Source of the DNA: Posidonia oceanica
Taxonomy: Eukaryota > Streptophyta > Magnoliopsida > Alismatales > Posidoniaceae
Direction of reading: 5' to 3'
DNA length: 64,000 nt
Assembly: GCA_037176725.1 (NCBI GenBank)
Contig: JAZBRS010000011.1
Span: 4,650,001-4,714,000, forward strand
The stretch's first letter is position 1; every line of letters starts with the position of its first letter. The notes below the pieces were generated by a model, which saw nothing but the letters and a program-made list of their open reading frames with translations, was not told the DNA's origin and ran no database searches. A program made the position numbers and the translations under genes. Shown here one piece after another: positions 31,358 to 44,230 of this stretch.

Positions 31358-33574
31358 ATGGCCCAGTTTGTTGGTGACTCCCAGGTCCCCGTTGCCCCAG
31401 AGGTGGTCCCTCTTTCGGTCCCTTCGGTTCCCACATTGACCTCCTCTATGCCAGCGTCTCCTTCTCTGGTATAGCTGCCTCCCTCTTATTTTGTGGGCCA
31501 GTGGTAGGCTCCGTCGAACCCGATTGCCGAGACTATCTTGGTAACCGCCGCCCGCACTCCGGAGATACCGCTGACTCCTCCCCAGGGTAATGCCACTTTT
31601 GACACCTACCCTACTGTGGCGAATCTCGCCCTAGGACCTCCGCCTTTTGGACAATCTGTGTCCCAGCTGCTTGATTCTGGTCCCCCGTCGAACCTGCAAC
31701 TCAACATACCTACTGACGGGTCCCTTGAGATGCAGTATCAGCAGTTGATGGAGACTGCCCAGAGACTGCAGGGCATGGATCTATCACTTCGCCCTTCATT
31801 CACTCCTGCTGCTCCCGAGGCTCCGCTGCGACCTGCTCTCGCGTCGCAGGCATTCCCTTCTGCTCCCCCGCCCAAACCATCGCCTCAGCTACTCACTGCT
31901 CAGGCGATGGGGGCTCAGCTTCCGCCTCCTGCATATGCACAACACCCTGCACAGCATCCTCCTCTGGCACCTGGTAGTCAGTCCTTGGGACTGGTTGGAG
32001 TGCAGTATCCCTCTGGCCCACAGCCCGGCACCGTGTCGGTGCAGCAGCATGCTAGTTATTCATACCCCCTGCATTAGCAATACCCTACCCTTGCATACAT
32101 GCCAGCACACACAACACACCCGCATGGATACGCCGCCCATCCCGTCTCTCCACCAGGCGATGTGATGGTAGACCCAAAGGAGCACCTTGGTGCGTCCTAT
32201 GCGGCGTATGTGGCCCCTGCCCCTGCAGTACCACCTCTTTTGGCAGCAGCTCTAGAATCCAATGACGACAGGTTCGACGTTCTGGAGAAAGCACTTCGAC
32301 AAGTGCAGGGTACAGACCACCAGTCTTACCAGTTCCGGGACCTCTGTTACTTCCCAGAGGCGGTGCTCCCACCGAAGTTCCGCATCCCGGTATTTGAAAA
32401 ATATAATGGTAGAGGCTGTCCTATAGCACATCTGAAGGCATACTGCGGAGATCTCGCTCAGCTCCAGGCTGATGGGAGGTTGCTAATCCGCTTGTTCCAG
32501 AAAAGTCTAAGTGGCCCTGCGCTCAAGTGGTTCACCTCACTTGATATGGCCAGCATCAAGACATGGAACGACCTCAGCCAGGTGTTCCTGGGACAATATT
32601 CCTTCAACCTAGACCTGGTCCCTAAGCGCGCGGACCTGGTCACATTAAAGCAGAACCCCGACGAGCCGTTCGGGGAGTATGTCGGTTGTTGGCGTGCACT
32701 CGCTTCGTAGGTTCGAGATGGACCCTCTGATGAGGAGTCCCTCGAGATTGTGATCGGGGGTGCACAGCCCGCTGTCGGGGCTCTGCTCAGCATTCAACCT
32801 GTCACAACCTTCACTACACTGATTCGGGCTGGCACCCGCATGGAGAGTTCGCTACGGAGTGGCAACTTCCCAGCGCTTCTGCATTTGCTAAGCAGGCCAC
32901 CACCACCAGCAACAGCAACAACACCAGCAGCAATACCGACAGCAACAGCAGTGGTACCACCAGCAGCCGGCCTAAGAAGAAGGACTCGTCGAAGCCTGCT
33001 GTTGCCTACGTTGACCCCGTGCTTGTGCTTGTTCAGCTGGCGGTTCAGCCTCCCCCGAATCAAGTAGTATATGCACCAGCACCTAGAGCACCCCCCACAC
33101 CACAAATCACTACCACTGGCCAACCGGTGTATCCTACCGCACCGGCCCAGCAAACGCAGCACCAGGGGCAAAGGCGACTACGGCGTCAATTCATCCCACT
33201 GGTGGAGCTGCTGAGTGCCATCCTCCCTAAGGTTGCGACATTTCTGAGGTTTCCCGAGGCTCGCTCATTGCCAAATCCACTTCTGCATTGGCATAAGGCG
33301 CACCTTTTTTTGCGACTTTCATCGAGCCGTAGGGCACTCGACGAATAGTTGCCTCACTTTGTGGGACGCCATTTAGAACCTGATCAAATTAGGAACGATT
33401 TTGATCCACACGCACGAGGCACCTTCATCTATCCCTTCATCAGCATCAGCCCCTGCACAAGCATTAGCACCCCCTCATCCCAGCATTGTCCACCAGCCCC
33501 TCCCGGAGCATCCTAATTCAGAAGGCACAGGGACCACGGGAATCTACTCTCTCTCCCCCTCTGGGCCTGCTATG
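31358..33574 (+). pseudogene. Gag of element B, 5' part
   Basis: Starts at the ATG shared with A (MAQ) and runs in one frame to about 32885, interrupted by TAG stops near 31472, 31509, 32075 and 32708; three of these correspond to CAG in A or D. The gag domain lies at 32370-32720 (KFRIPVFEKYNGRGC, LIRLFQKSLSGPALKWF, LSQVFLGQYSFN, DEPFGEYVGCWRALAS). Frameshifts follow near 32885 and in a T-run near 33307. Just past the second, the zinc-knuckle region is still visible in another frame. At 33574 the frame is cut by the solo LTR and resumes at 39260. Confidence 0.88.
33570..33574 (+). repeat. Target site duplication CTATG (left)
   Basis: CTATG directly before the solo LTR, repeated at 39255-39259. 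It lies within the gag sequence of B between the codons for PSGPA and SVVDPSE. Confidence 0.9.
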
Positions 33575-36500
33575 TGTAGTAATCCCAATCAGAATCAGGC
33601 TTACTATTAGCGGCGAAGTCCGAGGAGGAGGGCTCAACTCGAAAACACTTAAAACAGAGGAGAAAAGATAAGAAAAGAAGAAGATAAGACAATTCAGAGT
33701 CGCCACCGTGTCTATTATCGGGAGACAAGGAAAATCGGGGGAAATGCGTGAGTTAACACGCAAAATCAAGCAAGAGATGCAAAGCAAAGCAAAGCAAAGG
33801 AAAACAAATGCAAATGAATGCAAATGATATGACTCATGCCTAGGATAAGGGCGATATGGTCATTGCGGGCCAAAAGACTGGGCAAGGACTCCTGTTACGT
33901 GCAGGGAAGGTGTTAGGCACCCCCGACACGCCCGAGAATCGGTCTTTCTAGGCTTACGCTCGCATACGCAGGGAAATGCAGGTTTGAATGCCTAAACGCC
34001 AATGAATGCCTGAATGAATGCTCATAGGTGTGCTCTAAGTGGTGGGATGCAAAGCAAGAAAGTAAACGTGCAGTCTAAGTGCTCAGCAACGTTGTCTATG
34101 TTCCGAATCGGGCGAAACCTGGCTCGTGAGAACTCCAGGCAGTAAGCATCATTGCCCTATATGCAAATGCAAGCGAAAAAGCAAAACGATGGTAAAACCA
34201 AGCAATGCAGGCGACATGCAAAGGAGAACGGCATAAGACACGCAAAACAATGCGAGAAGCGGCACGCAAAACAGTGCAAGAAAACAAGATCGGCACGCAA
34301 AATGGTGCGAGAAAGCAAAGCGGCACGCAAAACGGTGCCAAAAGCAGAGCGGGCATGCAAAACGATGCCAAAAGCAAAGCGGGCACGCAAAACGATGCCA
34401 GAAAACGAAGCGGGCACGCAAAACGGTGCCAAAAGCACAGCAGGCAAGCGAAACGGTGCCAAAAGCAGAGCGGGCACGCAAAACGGTGCCAAAAGCAGAG
34501 TGGGCACGCAAAACGGTGCCAAAAGCAAAGCGAGCACGGGAAACGGTGCCAAAAGCAAAGCGGGCACGCGAAACGGTGCCAAAAGCAAAGCGGAATAAAA
34601 CATCGACAAAGCCATGCAGATGCAAATGCAAAGAGAGGGGACAAGAGAAGCGAAAGGAGAAGCAAACAGTGCGTGTGTGAGAACAGACACTGTTTAAGGG
34701 CCACGCAGAGTAGGTGTGAAGACCTACATTGGGGAGAATAAGCAAGTGGAAGGATTACCTCCATTTTGCAACTGTTTCCCACTAAACCGTCCCACGATAT
34801 TTCTCGCACGCTGCCCAAAGCTCGCAGTGCGATCAGATCGTGAAAAAGGGGGAAGAAAGTTGTAATTAGTGGTAAATCCAGGGGAAACACAACACAAAGC
34901 ACTTGGGAATACGCGAAAAAGAGAGGAGTAGAGTTGATAGATAAGAGGAGGAAGTCCTGTTCTACATGTTCGAGGAAACAGAAAGCGAAAACGATGCATG
35001 CAATGCAAATGGTGTGCAAATGAATGCTGTGCAGGGGTTCAGGAGGACTTACCTGGGAAATCTGAAGCCTGATCTGAGATCTATTTGGTCCATGCTGAAG
35101 AGCGCTCCGCCGGGGTCGTCCAGGTAGCTTGGTTGAGAAGATCCAACGGCCGGATCGGAAGATATCCCAGCTTCAAGGCAGAGGGACCAGAACAGGGGAG
35201 AAGAATGGATCTAAGTGTAAAGGAGGTCCTAGGGGTGTGCAAAACAGGTCCTCCCCTGTGAATGGGAGCTAAGGGTGTTTAAGTGTGTGCAAGGAATGCA
35301 AAAATGCAAGAATGCATGAGTGCAATGCATGCAAAATGCAAGAAAAGACCTAAGAATGATTTTTCAGAAAATTAGGGACTTAAATGCAATTTTTGAAAGA
35401 ATGAGGGTCTAAATGCAAAGATTTTGAAAAGTTCGGGGCTTTTTATGCAAGATTTTTGAAAGCTTAGGGGTTTGAATGCAATTTTGCAAGATGCAGGGTT
35501 CAAAATGCAACCTAATAAGGTAAACATGCACTGGAATAGGCTTTGCAATCATATGGAGGATCTATATGCAATTTTAAAACATGCAGGGGTTGAAATGCAA
35601 TTTTGTAAGAAAAATGCAAGCTAAATACATGCTATGCATGATGCAGAGGACCTATGTGCAAAATCAGGAAGCAAGAGCTAAGCATGCAATGCAGTAAATA
35701 GAGGATGCAAACAGAATGCTTGATAACAGATCAAAGGACCAACATGCAAATAATGCAAAGATCAGGACTTAACAGCAATTTAATAAGGTAACAGCAAGCA
35801 TTTAAATGGCATTTAACAACTAAAGGACCTAATTGCAAAAATAAAAACATGCTGGGGCAAACAATAAAGCATAGCAAGCCATGTTGAGCCAAGAACGGAC
35901 TGATATGCAAATATGGCAACTTACTGGACTAGATCTAAAGAAACAAGATTAAATCACAACAACAGAGGACCAATGTGTAATAACAGAAACATGCAGGACT
36001 TAATTTAAAAGACAATATAAGAAAACAAACAGCATGCGGATGACAGTGCAAATAGGCAAGAATGTGGACTTTAATTGCAATTCAACATGGTTTCAATCAA
36101 AATAAAACGAATCTTAAACTGATCAAGACTTAGATGCAATATTAGAAAGTTATAATGACAACAATGCAATGCAAGAAAATGAACTAAGTTAAAAAAAAAT
36201 AAAAGAACAGTAGGTAGATGGTTGCTTACAGGGGGTTGCCGGAGCTAGTCGGCGGCTGATCTGGATCGGTGGAGGAGGTGTCGGCGCGGCACGGGAAGGG
36301 TGCGGAGGAGTTCGACGAGCTCGTGCGGAGGCGGGGGAGGTCCGGCGAGGCGTCGGCGGCGGCAGAAGCTCGCGGGAGCGCGGTTGCAGTCGGAGCGCCG
36401 GCGACCGGCGCCGGAGAAGAAAGGGACTTCGGCGAGCTCGTGTGGGCGGCACAGGCGACGAAAACCCTCGGGGAAAGGCCGAGGAGCTAGAGGAGGAAGA

Positions 36501-39254
36501 GGAGAATCCGGAGGAGGGTGATTTCGGCCACTGCGCACGCTGGAGAGGGCCACCCACCTAGGTGACTTTCGGCCGGCCGGAGGGAGGTGGAGACGGCGAT
36601 GTGCGGCAGCTGCTGGTGCGGGGGATGCTCGGGGGCGTCGCCAGAGGTCCAAGGAGGATGACGGAGCTTCCAGAAGCAAGCTCCACGGCCCAGTGCAAGA
36701 TCTGGTTCAGCAGGACTCTTGCTGCGAAGGCCGAGGTGGGTACGGCGATGTGCGGCGTTCCAGGCCGAGCCAAGGGTACGGGCGGCTAGGTGGTTGTCTG
36801 GGGAGTGCGTGGGAGGAAACGGAAGTGGATTCCACTGAGTGTGGAGGGAGTTATGGAGGTTGAAGTTTTCGGGCAAAAAAGGGACCCAAGTGTTTGTAGT
36901 GGAATGTGAGGAGTGTGGGAGGTTTCTAGATGCAATTTTGGGTGGCTCGGGAAGGTGGTTACTTGGTGAGTCTGATGGCAAGGTTTTGGGATTTTAGGAG
37001 GCTCGTGGTGGTGGATTTTCAATGGGGAAGATCGGTCTGATAGGTGTTGGGTGCTGAAGCTTTGGAGGGGTCGTTTCAGGGGTGATTCCTAATGGTTTTT
37101 GGCTTCTGGAAGTGGGGAAAGGAAGGTGGAGGTTCTAGGCTTGAGTGTGTGTCCAAAAAAGATGGGCTGTGAATGGAAAAATCTGGTTTTGATCCCCTCC
37201 CTCTCCACTGAATTCAATGGGGTCTGAGGTCAAAGGAATGGGTTTCTGCCATCAATGGCAGAGCATGGAAGGGGTTGTTGTGTTGGTCTTCGGCCACAGG
37301 GTATGGGGAGTGATGGAGGGAAGTCCATGGGATGTCAGGTGGAGATTTGAAAAAGAAGAAGGAGGTTTGTCGTTTTGCTTTGAGAGGAGGAGAAGAAGAG
37401 AAGAAGAAGGAGAAGAGAAGGAAGGAGGAGGAGTGGAAAACGCATGGGCTGTGGGCTGCACAGTAGAAAAAAAGAAAAGAAAATGAAGGGGAAAGAGAGG
37501 AATGGGCTGTGGGCTGGACCAAAAGAAAGAGAGGTAGAAAAGAAAGGGAAGAAGGAAGGAAAAGAAAGAAAGAGGAGAAATAAGAAGGATAAAAAAGAAT
37601 AAAAATAAAGTAAAATGGGAATAAAAATAAGAAGACTTCAAAGTGATTGCCCAAGTTAGGATTTTTAGATTTGGTTTTTTATTGGTTGTTTTTAATTAGG
37701 ATTTTAGGATTAAAGAGTTTTAGTTTTGATTTGGATTTTGAGTTTTCTTTAAGTGGTTTTTGATTTTTGTTTAAATGTTTGTTAAGTTTTTAAATTGTCT
37801 TTTAGTTATGTTTTTCTTGTTAAGTCTTTGGAATTTTTGATTAGGTTTTTTAAAGATTGTTTTTAAATTAATTAGGGAGAGTTTTAGCCTTTGATTTTAA
37901 TCCTTTTTTTTTTAAGGTTTTGTTTAAGTTTTGTTTTAAATTCGATTTTGTTTGTTGGATTCTTTTAATATTTTTTAGTTAAGTTTTTCTTGTTTAATTA
38001 AGCGTTTTCAAATTTTTGATTGTTTGTTTCAATTAAGTTTTCAAATTTTTTCTTTTATATTTGTTAAGTTAAGTTTTCCTCCTTTTTTTGATTACTTGCC
38101 TTAGTATTTTAAGTTGTTTTCTTTCTTTTTAGGATTTGGCTTTTTGATTGTTTTTAGTAGGGTTTTTACTCTAGCTTGTTTTGATTATATCTTGGCTTTT
38201 TCTTTGATTTTATAACATTTTCTTTTTGTTTGTTTTGCATTTTTTAACTTGCATTCTCAATTTCCTTTTTTAATTGGATTTAGTTAGGTTTTTGTTTTTG
38301 ATTGTTTGTTTAAGTTTTTAATTATTTATTTTTAGGATTTTGACTTGTTTCTCTTTTGTTTTAGAGTTTTAAATGTTTTTAAAGGTTTTTTAGGGGTTTA
38401 GTAAGAGAGGAGAAGAGGAAATTAGAAAGGAGAGGAAAAGGGAGAAATGGAGGGATAAATAGGAAAGAGAGGAGTTGAAGGAAAATAATTTTTTGAAAAT
38501 CAAAGAAAATGGTAAAAATAAGATAAAAATAGGAATAAGATTGAGAACAGATAGGAGCACAAGGGGGGCCCACAGCCAGACAAAAAAGAGGGAGAAAAGG
38601 GGGTGAAAAGAAGGATGATAATCAAGAGAGAGAGAGGAGAGAGAAAAGAATAATCTAGGAGAGAGAAAAGGATAATTTGGGTGAATGGAGGTCTTAGAGG
38701 TTTCAAAAAGGAGTGAAATTTGGTGGGTGTGTAGTCTAGGGTCTCTAGTGTGTGACCTAGGGTTTTGGTTTGGTTTTGAGAAAGTTTTGGAGGGGTTTTG
38801 TGGTGTAGAAAAAGGATAGTTTTGCCTAAGTTTCCTAGGGTTTTTAGGAGTGGTTTTGGTTTGAAAGTTTCTAGGATTTTTGGTGGGTTTGTTAAGTCAG
38901 GGATGGTGAGTTTTCCTATGATTTTTGGTTAGTTTTTGGGTTCGGGAAAGGGGTGTGATCCTAGGTTGAGTTTGGGCTTGTTTTGGAGGGAAAGAGAGAG
39001 GGAGAGGTGTGGATTTGGACTTGTATTTGGATGGTTTTAGGGTAAGGTCTTGGATGGTTTCAGGGTAAGGTTTTGAGAGGGTTTTGGGGTGGTTTTGTGG
39101 GTTAGAAAATGGGTGTAGTTCTAGGTTTGGTTTTGAGGTTTGAGGTGGAGTTTTGATTTGAAAGGAAGGGTGAGGGGAAAGGTGTAATTTTGGATTTTTT
39201 CCTAGCCGCCAGAGAGCCCTGCCAATTCGGCCTTGTCGAAATGGGGTGTCAACA
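33575..39254 (-). mobile_element. Solo LTR (5.7 kb, A-type) inside gag of B
   Basis: TGTAGTAATCCC..GGTGTCAACA, flanked by a perfect 5-bp duplication and with no internal region, so it is a solo LTR left by LTR-LTR recombination. It is oriented as LTR A (start at 39254) and is homologous along its length. It has the GGTGCCTAACACC block (33885-33973), TGGCGACTCTG inner site (33695-33705), hairpin array (34210-34600), ATGCAATTTT words (35340-36200), GC-rich block (36230-36790) ending in CT/GTAAGC, purine-rich run (37330-37640) and T-rich stretch (37640-38380). Removing it rejoins the B gag frame. Confidence 0.95.
34210..34600 (-). repeat. 30-bp hairpin array in the solo LTR
   Basis: About twelve units with core GGCACGCAAAACGGTGCC followed by AAAAGCAAAGC. 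Arms GGCAC/GTGCC pair. The unit at 34352-34369 has GGCAT/ATGCC, both arms changed. The unit near 34381 has only one arm changed. Confidence 0.88.
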
Positions 39255-40944
39255 CTATGTCTGTGGTAGACCCCTCCGAGCTCATTCACGATGTCTCGGA
39301 GCCCTTTCCTCTAGCTCTTTATCGTGCGGCCATTGCCGGCTCTAAGTCAGGAGTCCATATGATCCGACCGCGTGCCAGGCCGGGGCGCTCCGTCGCTCGC
39401 CCTACCATGCATCCTCAGGCCCCTGCCCCTGTACACCTTCAAGCCAGACCGCAGGCCCAAACCCCAGCCTCCTATTTAGGTAGGCCCCCAGTTAGCCTGT
39501 TAGCTAGGTCTCAGCCAGGGCCTCCAGCAACCTACCAGCACTAGTACCCCTCGCCCTATCGCCCAGCCAACCCTCCGGTAGCCCTTCTTGTGCTCGCAAC
39601 ATAGGCCCCTACGGTTATTGATTTAACCTGGGATCCCCATCGCGTGCCCTACAACTATGCCATAGAAATGTGCACAGAAGTCACGCGATCGGGGAGGGTA
39701 TACCAGCCCGCAGCACCGGTGGTAAGGCCCAGCCGTCCAGCACCCGCTGCACCTCCACCAGCAAGCCAACCAGCAGCACCCCCACCAGTTAGCCAACCCG
39801 CAGCACCCCCTGCATCAAGCCAATCCCCTGCACCTAGCCCGATAGAGCCAACTCCCAAAGTATCTCCTCCTATTACCAGAAAGCCGCACCAAAAACCGAC
39901 ATTACTTCCCAGCTTAGGAGGGTTAAAGCAGATATCTCCATTTGGGACCTTATACATTCCTCTTCTGAACACCGTGAGACTTTTCTCCGAGTGTTCCAAG
40001 CAGCCCGTGTGTCCCAAGCCATAGAGCCCGCGGCCCTAGAGAGCATGGTTGGCGTCATCGTGGAGCCTCAGATCATCTCTTTCACGAGCGATGAGCTGCC
40101 TTCGGCGGGGATTAATCATAACCAACCCTTGTTTGTCACGGTGCAATACAAAAACTTTCGCATTCCCCTATCGCTGGTTGATAATGGGTCAGGCCTTAAT
40201 GTCTGTCCATTGCGCACTGCAACCAGGCTCGGATTCAAAGCCGAGGATATCACCCTGGTGATAAAGGGAATGACAGCTTTTGACAATACGCACCATGATG
40301 CTCTAGGGATTCTGATTATTCCTCTTATCATTGGCCTAGTCACGTTCGATGTGGAGTTCTACATTGTTGACTTGGAGCCTAACTTTAACTTCCTGCTTGG
40401 GTGCCTTTGGCTCCACAAGCATCAGGTCATCCCCTCGACCCTCCACTGCATGATCAAGTTCCGCCACGGCGACGATGTTATCGTTGTAATGGTGGAAAAC
40501 TTCGAGAAGGAGCGGATCGTGGCGGTTGCGCCCATCTCTTCGCATACTATCCCTTTTGACCCTAAACTTTTAACTGCCTTGTATCAAGTTAATTGGTCTG
40601 AGCCAGTTAGCTTTGTACCTAATCTTGAACGTGTCAACTCCTTGGCCGTTCACAGCAACCCCTTTCGGATGGTCGAAAACGTCTGTCATAGGTGGGGTTA
40701 TGTCAAGGGAACGCCGCTCGGGCGATATGGCCAGGGAATCGCTGAGCCGATCAGAGCAGCAGAGCGAAGAGATTCTGAGGGCCTCGGATATGATTTACAG
40801 TCCAGCAAAGACAGATGCATGCAGCTCAAGGATCAGAGGATGGCTATCCCGCAGGACCTCACTAACTTCACTAGTCCAGGTATCCTCGATGCAACTAGCA
40901 GTGAGGCCCCAGCACAGCATGCGTCATGCCCAAGCCCTTAGCTG
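39255..40944 (+). pseudogene. Gag tail, protease and G-patch-like segment of element B
   Basis: Continuation of B after the solo LTR. It opens with SVVDPSELIHDVS, homologous to A, then a Pro/Ala-rich stretch (ASQPAAPPPVSQPAAPP, 39720-39840). A frameshift near 39960 leads into the protease: SLVDNGSGLNVCPL with the catalytic Asp codon near 40180, FDNTHHDALGILIIPL, FNFLLGCLWLHKH. The G-patch-like segment GYVKGTPLGRYGQG..GLGYDL follows. The frame from 39991 to 40941 is open and could fold, but it is cut off from gag and pol. Confidence 0.87.
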
Positions 40945-42880
40945 TCGGAGGAAGAATGGGTCTGCATCGAGGACTACTACTCAAACGAGGAGGAGTCTGG
41001 CATAGTTAAGGCAGCCCCAACCAGCAACAAGGATTAGCTCAACGTGACTGCGTCCCGGTCAGTTTGCTTGGCACTCATTGATGAAGTAGCAGCATTGGCA
41101 AACCTTGGGGCGGGGCTGACAGTTTCCCCTCTTCTTGCAGCATCACCAAAGTCGTTGACAGTCGCAGCCACAGCGCCAGAGTCAGAAGCACGCTCGCCGG
41201 TGTTATCCAGCAGTCAGCCTGTGGCCACAGCCGCACCAGCATGGAAATCACCTTCTCCGGCGGCACAGTTAGTCGGATCAGGTGGCAGCGTGACTCGGCC
41301 CGCATTATCGACAGCGCCACAAATAAGCCAGGCAGCTCTGTCAGGCACACCATTGTCAGCCTCAGCAGATCTTGCTATACAGAAGATTCTTGCCGCTGCT
41401 ACCGGGAGACCACCACTGTCACCCACGGGCACCAGCGTTTCATCCCCAAGCATGGCGGCCCAGCCATTGGCCCCTCAGAAGAGCAGTTGTGCCTCCCCGC
41501 CAGCAGCAGTAGTGATCCTGGCAGCATACCCAGCAACAGCGAAATAAGTACCCCAAGCAGCAGAAAGCCCAGTGGTCAAGCCAGGGCCGGCAGCAAGCCC
41601 GGCGATCGCTTATTACGTCGACTCACCCTTGGATGAGGAGGCAGGAGCGGCTGCAGATGCTCAGATTGATTTCTCCATGGGAGACTTGGAGCAGTTATTC
41701 CAGGAGCAGCTCACGTCGCTAGCGCAAGACGTGGTAGAGCATGAGATAGCACAGAAGAAGGGGAAGGCCATGGCCACAGATCCCTCTATCATGGTCCTAG
41801 AGGAAGATCTAGTGCTCGAGGCACCCGCCAGACCGGATGAGCTGATCATCCTGCAGCCAGGGGGTGAGTCTAGATGGTTCGTGCAGCGCATGCCACACTT
41901 AGACAATGCAGCAGGCGGCAATACCCTGATCAGCTACCAGCCTGATATATCCCTGGCAAGCACGCTAGAGCATGCAGATGTAATAGTGCAGCAGATACTA
42001 GCAGCATCAGCACCACAAACAGCACCAGTGGCACAGCAAGTAGTAGCGGTACAACATGCACCAGTAGTAGAACAACATGCAGTACAACATGCACCAGCAG
42101 CAGAACAACATGCACCAGTGGCAGCACAACATGCACCAGTGGCAGTACAACATGCACCCGCAGCAGCACAACATGCACAAGCAGTAGTAGAACAACATGC
42201 ACCAGTAATATTACAACATGCACTAGTAGTAGTACAACATGCACTCGCAATAGCACAACATGCACAAGCAGAAATACAGCAGGCACCAGCAGCACAGCAA
42301 CAAGCAGTAGCGCATGCAGCCCCCGCTCAGCAAATAGCAGCACAACCGGCTTCAGCACAGCCAGTAGCAGAATCAGTAGAGTCAGTAGCAGAGTCAGAGC
42401 AGGCAGAGCCGACTGAGGAGCTTGCCAGGACAGAGGTCGCACGCTGAGGGTATAAAAACACTCGGGTAAGCGTGACCATCCTGAAGCGTCACCAGGGCCA
42501 AGCAGCGGAACACTTGCACTCCTTCGATATCTCAGACCCTACCTTTGAGAAGGAGATCCTCTTAGAGCTTATTGCATATGGAGAGGAGGATGATACAGGC
42601 AAAGATGAGAATGATGAACCATCACCTGAGTTCTGGCCCCACGATGACGATCTAGAAGGCCCCAACCTCCACGTCGAAGAAGAGACAGAGGTTGTCAGCA
42701 TTGGCACAGCAGAAGAAGTCAGAGAGGTCCGCATTAGTGCCCTTTTGTCGCCCCAGGCTAGAGCAGAATTCATCGCATTCCTGAAGGAGTATGCGGATGT
42801 CTTTGCCTGGAGCTACGAGGATATGGTTGGCCTCGACATTAAGATAGTTGTGCACAACCTACCTTTGGACCCAGATACAA
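40945..42880 (+). pseudogene. Protease-RT linker of element B with heptad repeat
   Basis: Low-complexity coding linker corresponding to 12587-10791 of A. At 42050-42300 a 21-bp repeat encodes about eleven seven-residue units of the type QHAPVAx. It ends in an acidic segment (EEDDTGKDENDE, EVREVRISALLSPQAR) leading to RT. Stops include a TGA at 42445-42447 where A has CGA. Confidence 0.75.
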
Positions 42881-44230
42881 GGCCAATAAAGCAGAAGCTA
42901 AGGCGATGGCGACCACAGTGGCTACTCATGATCAAGGAGGAGATCATGAAGTAGCACAATGTTAGCTTCCTCAAGGTTGTCCTTTACCTTGAGTGGCTTG
43001 CAAACGTTGTGCCAGTGCCCAAGAACGATGGACGAGTCCGCATGTGCATCGACTACCGGGACCTAAACAAGGCAAGTCCCAAGGATGATTTTCCACTACC
43101 GTACATTGACATCCTAGTCGATAACACTGCAAGGCACAAAATGCTCTCTTTCATGGACGGCTTCTCTGGCTATAACCAAATCAGAATGGCAGAAGAGGAT
43201 ATGGAGAAAACATCATTCATCACCCCTTGGGGTGTCTTCTGCTACCAAGTCATGCCATTTGGGCTGAAAAATGCTAGCGCTACCTATCAGAGGGCCATGA
43301 CTGCACTTTTCCACGACCTCATGCATCAAGAAGTTGAGGTATACGTGGATGATATGATTGCCAAAACCAAAGAGCCTGAGGATCACCTTGCCTGCTTAAG
43401 GAAGCTCTTTGACCGCTTAAGAAAGTACAAGCTGTGCCTCAACCCCAGCAAATGCGTATTCGAGGTATCTTCTGGCAAGCTCCTGGGCTACATTGTCAGC
43501 CAGAGAGGGATTGAAGTGGACCCGATGAAGGCAAAAGCCGTCATGGACATGCCACCCCCTAGGACAGAGAAAGAAGTCCAAGGCCTGCTCGGATGCCTGT
43601 AGTACATCAATCGGTTCATTGCGCAGCTCACGCCTATATGCGAACCGATCTTCAAGCTTCTGAAGAAGAATGCACAGATTAACTGGAGCAAGAATGCCAA
43701 GCTGCCTTTGACAAAATCAAGCAGCTTCTGACCAAGCCTCCTGTTTTGGTCCCTCCCACGCCGGGGAAACTTCTGCTTCTCTACTTCTCTACCACGCAGC
43801 ATTCCATGGGCACTGTCTTGGGCCAGCATGATGAATCTGGTAGAAAGGAGCATGCAATTTATTACCTGAGCAAGAAATTCAATGATTGCGAAGCCAGGTA
43901 TAACTCAATGGAGAAGACCTGCTTATCCTTCTTCTAGGCTGCACAGAAGCTGAGGCACTACATGATGGCATATCCAGTTCGGCTCCTATGCCGACATGAC
44001 CCCATCAAGTTCCTTTTCCAAAAGCCAGCAATGGTAGGTAGATGCGTTAAGTGGCAAGTGCTGTTGTCTCAGTACGACATCACCTTTGTCACGCAGCAGG
44101 CCATGAAGGGCCAAGCCATGGCAGATCACCTTGCAGACTTTCCTTTGCTTGAATACCAACCTCTCCAGACGCAGTTCCTGGATGAGGACATCCTCTTTGC
44201 AATGGAAGACTCTAAGGAGGACCTTGAAGA
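42881..44230 (+). pseudogene. Reverse transcriptase and RNase H of element B
   Basis: Blocks RRWRPQWLLMIKEEI, VPKNDGRVRMCIDYRDLN, SFMDGFSGYNQI, TPWGVFCYQVMPFGLKNA, catalytic YVDDMI (near 43350), LLGYIVSQRGIEVDP. Stops at 42952-42954 and 43600-43602 are TAG against CAG in A. A one-base deletion near 43685 shifts the frame. The retroviral RNase H follows (LLLLYFSTTQHSMGTVL, YYLSKKFNDCEARY) with a TAG at 43935-43937 where A has TGG. Confidence 0.92.

Noticed and set aside
31358..33574. In-frame TAG codons as programmed readthrough sites
   Set aside because: The stops occur at different codons in different copies, match CAG in homologues, and the contexts do not fit the usual CAR-YYA readthrough signal.
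36189..36790. GC-rich Pro/Arg/Ser-rich ORFs in the solo LTR (and 20499-20876, 51324-51633, 58313-58780, 62354-63031) as captured host genes
   Set aside because: The predicted proteins are low complexity, differ between LTRs and are not kept in frame. I treat the blocks as possible non-coding first exons.
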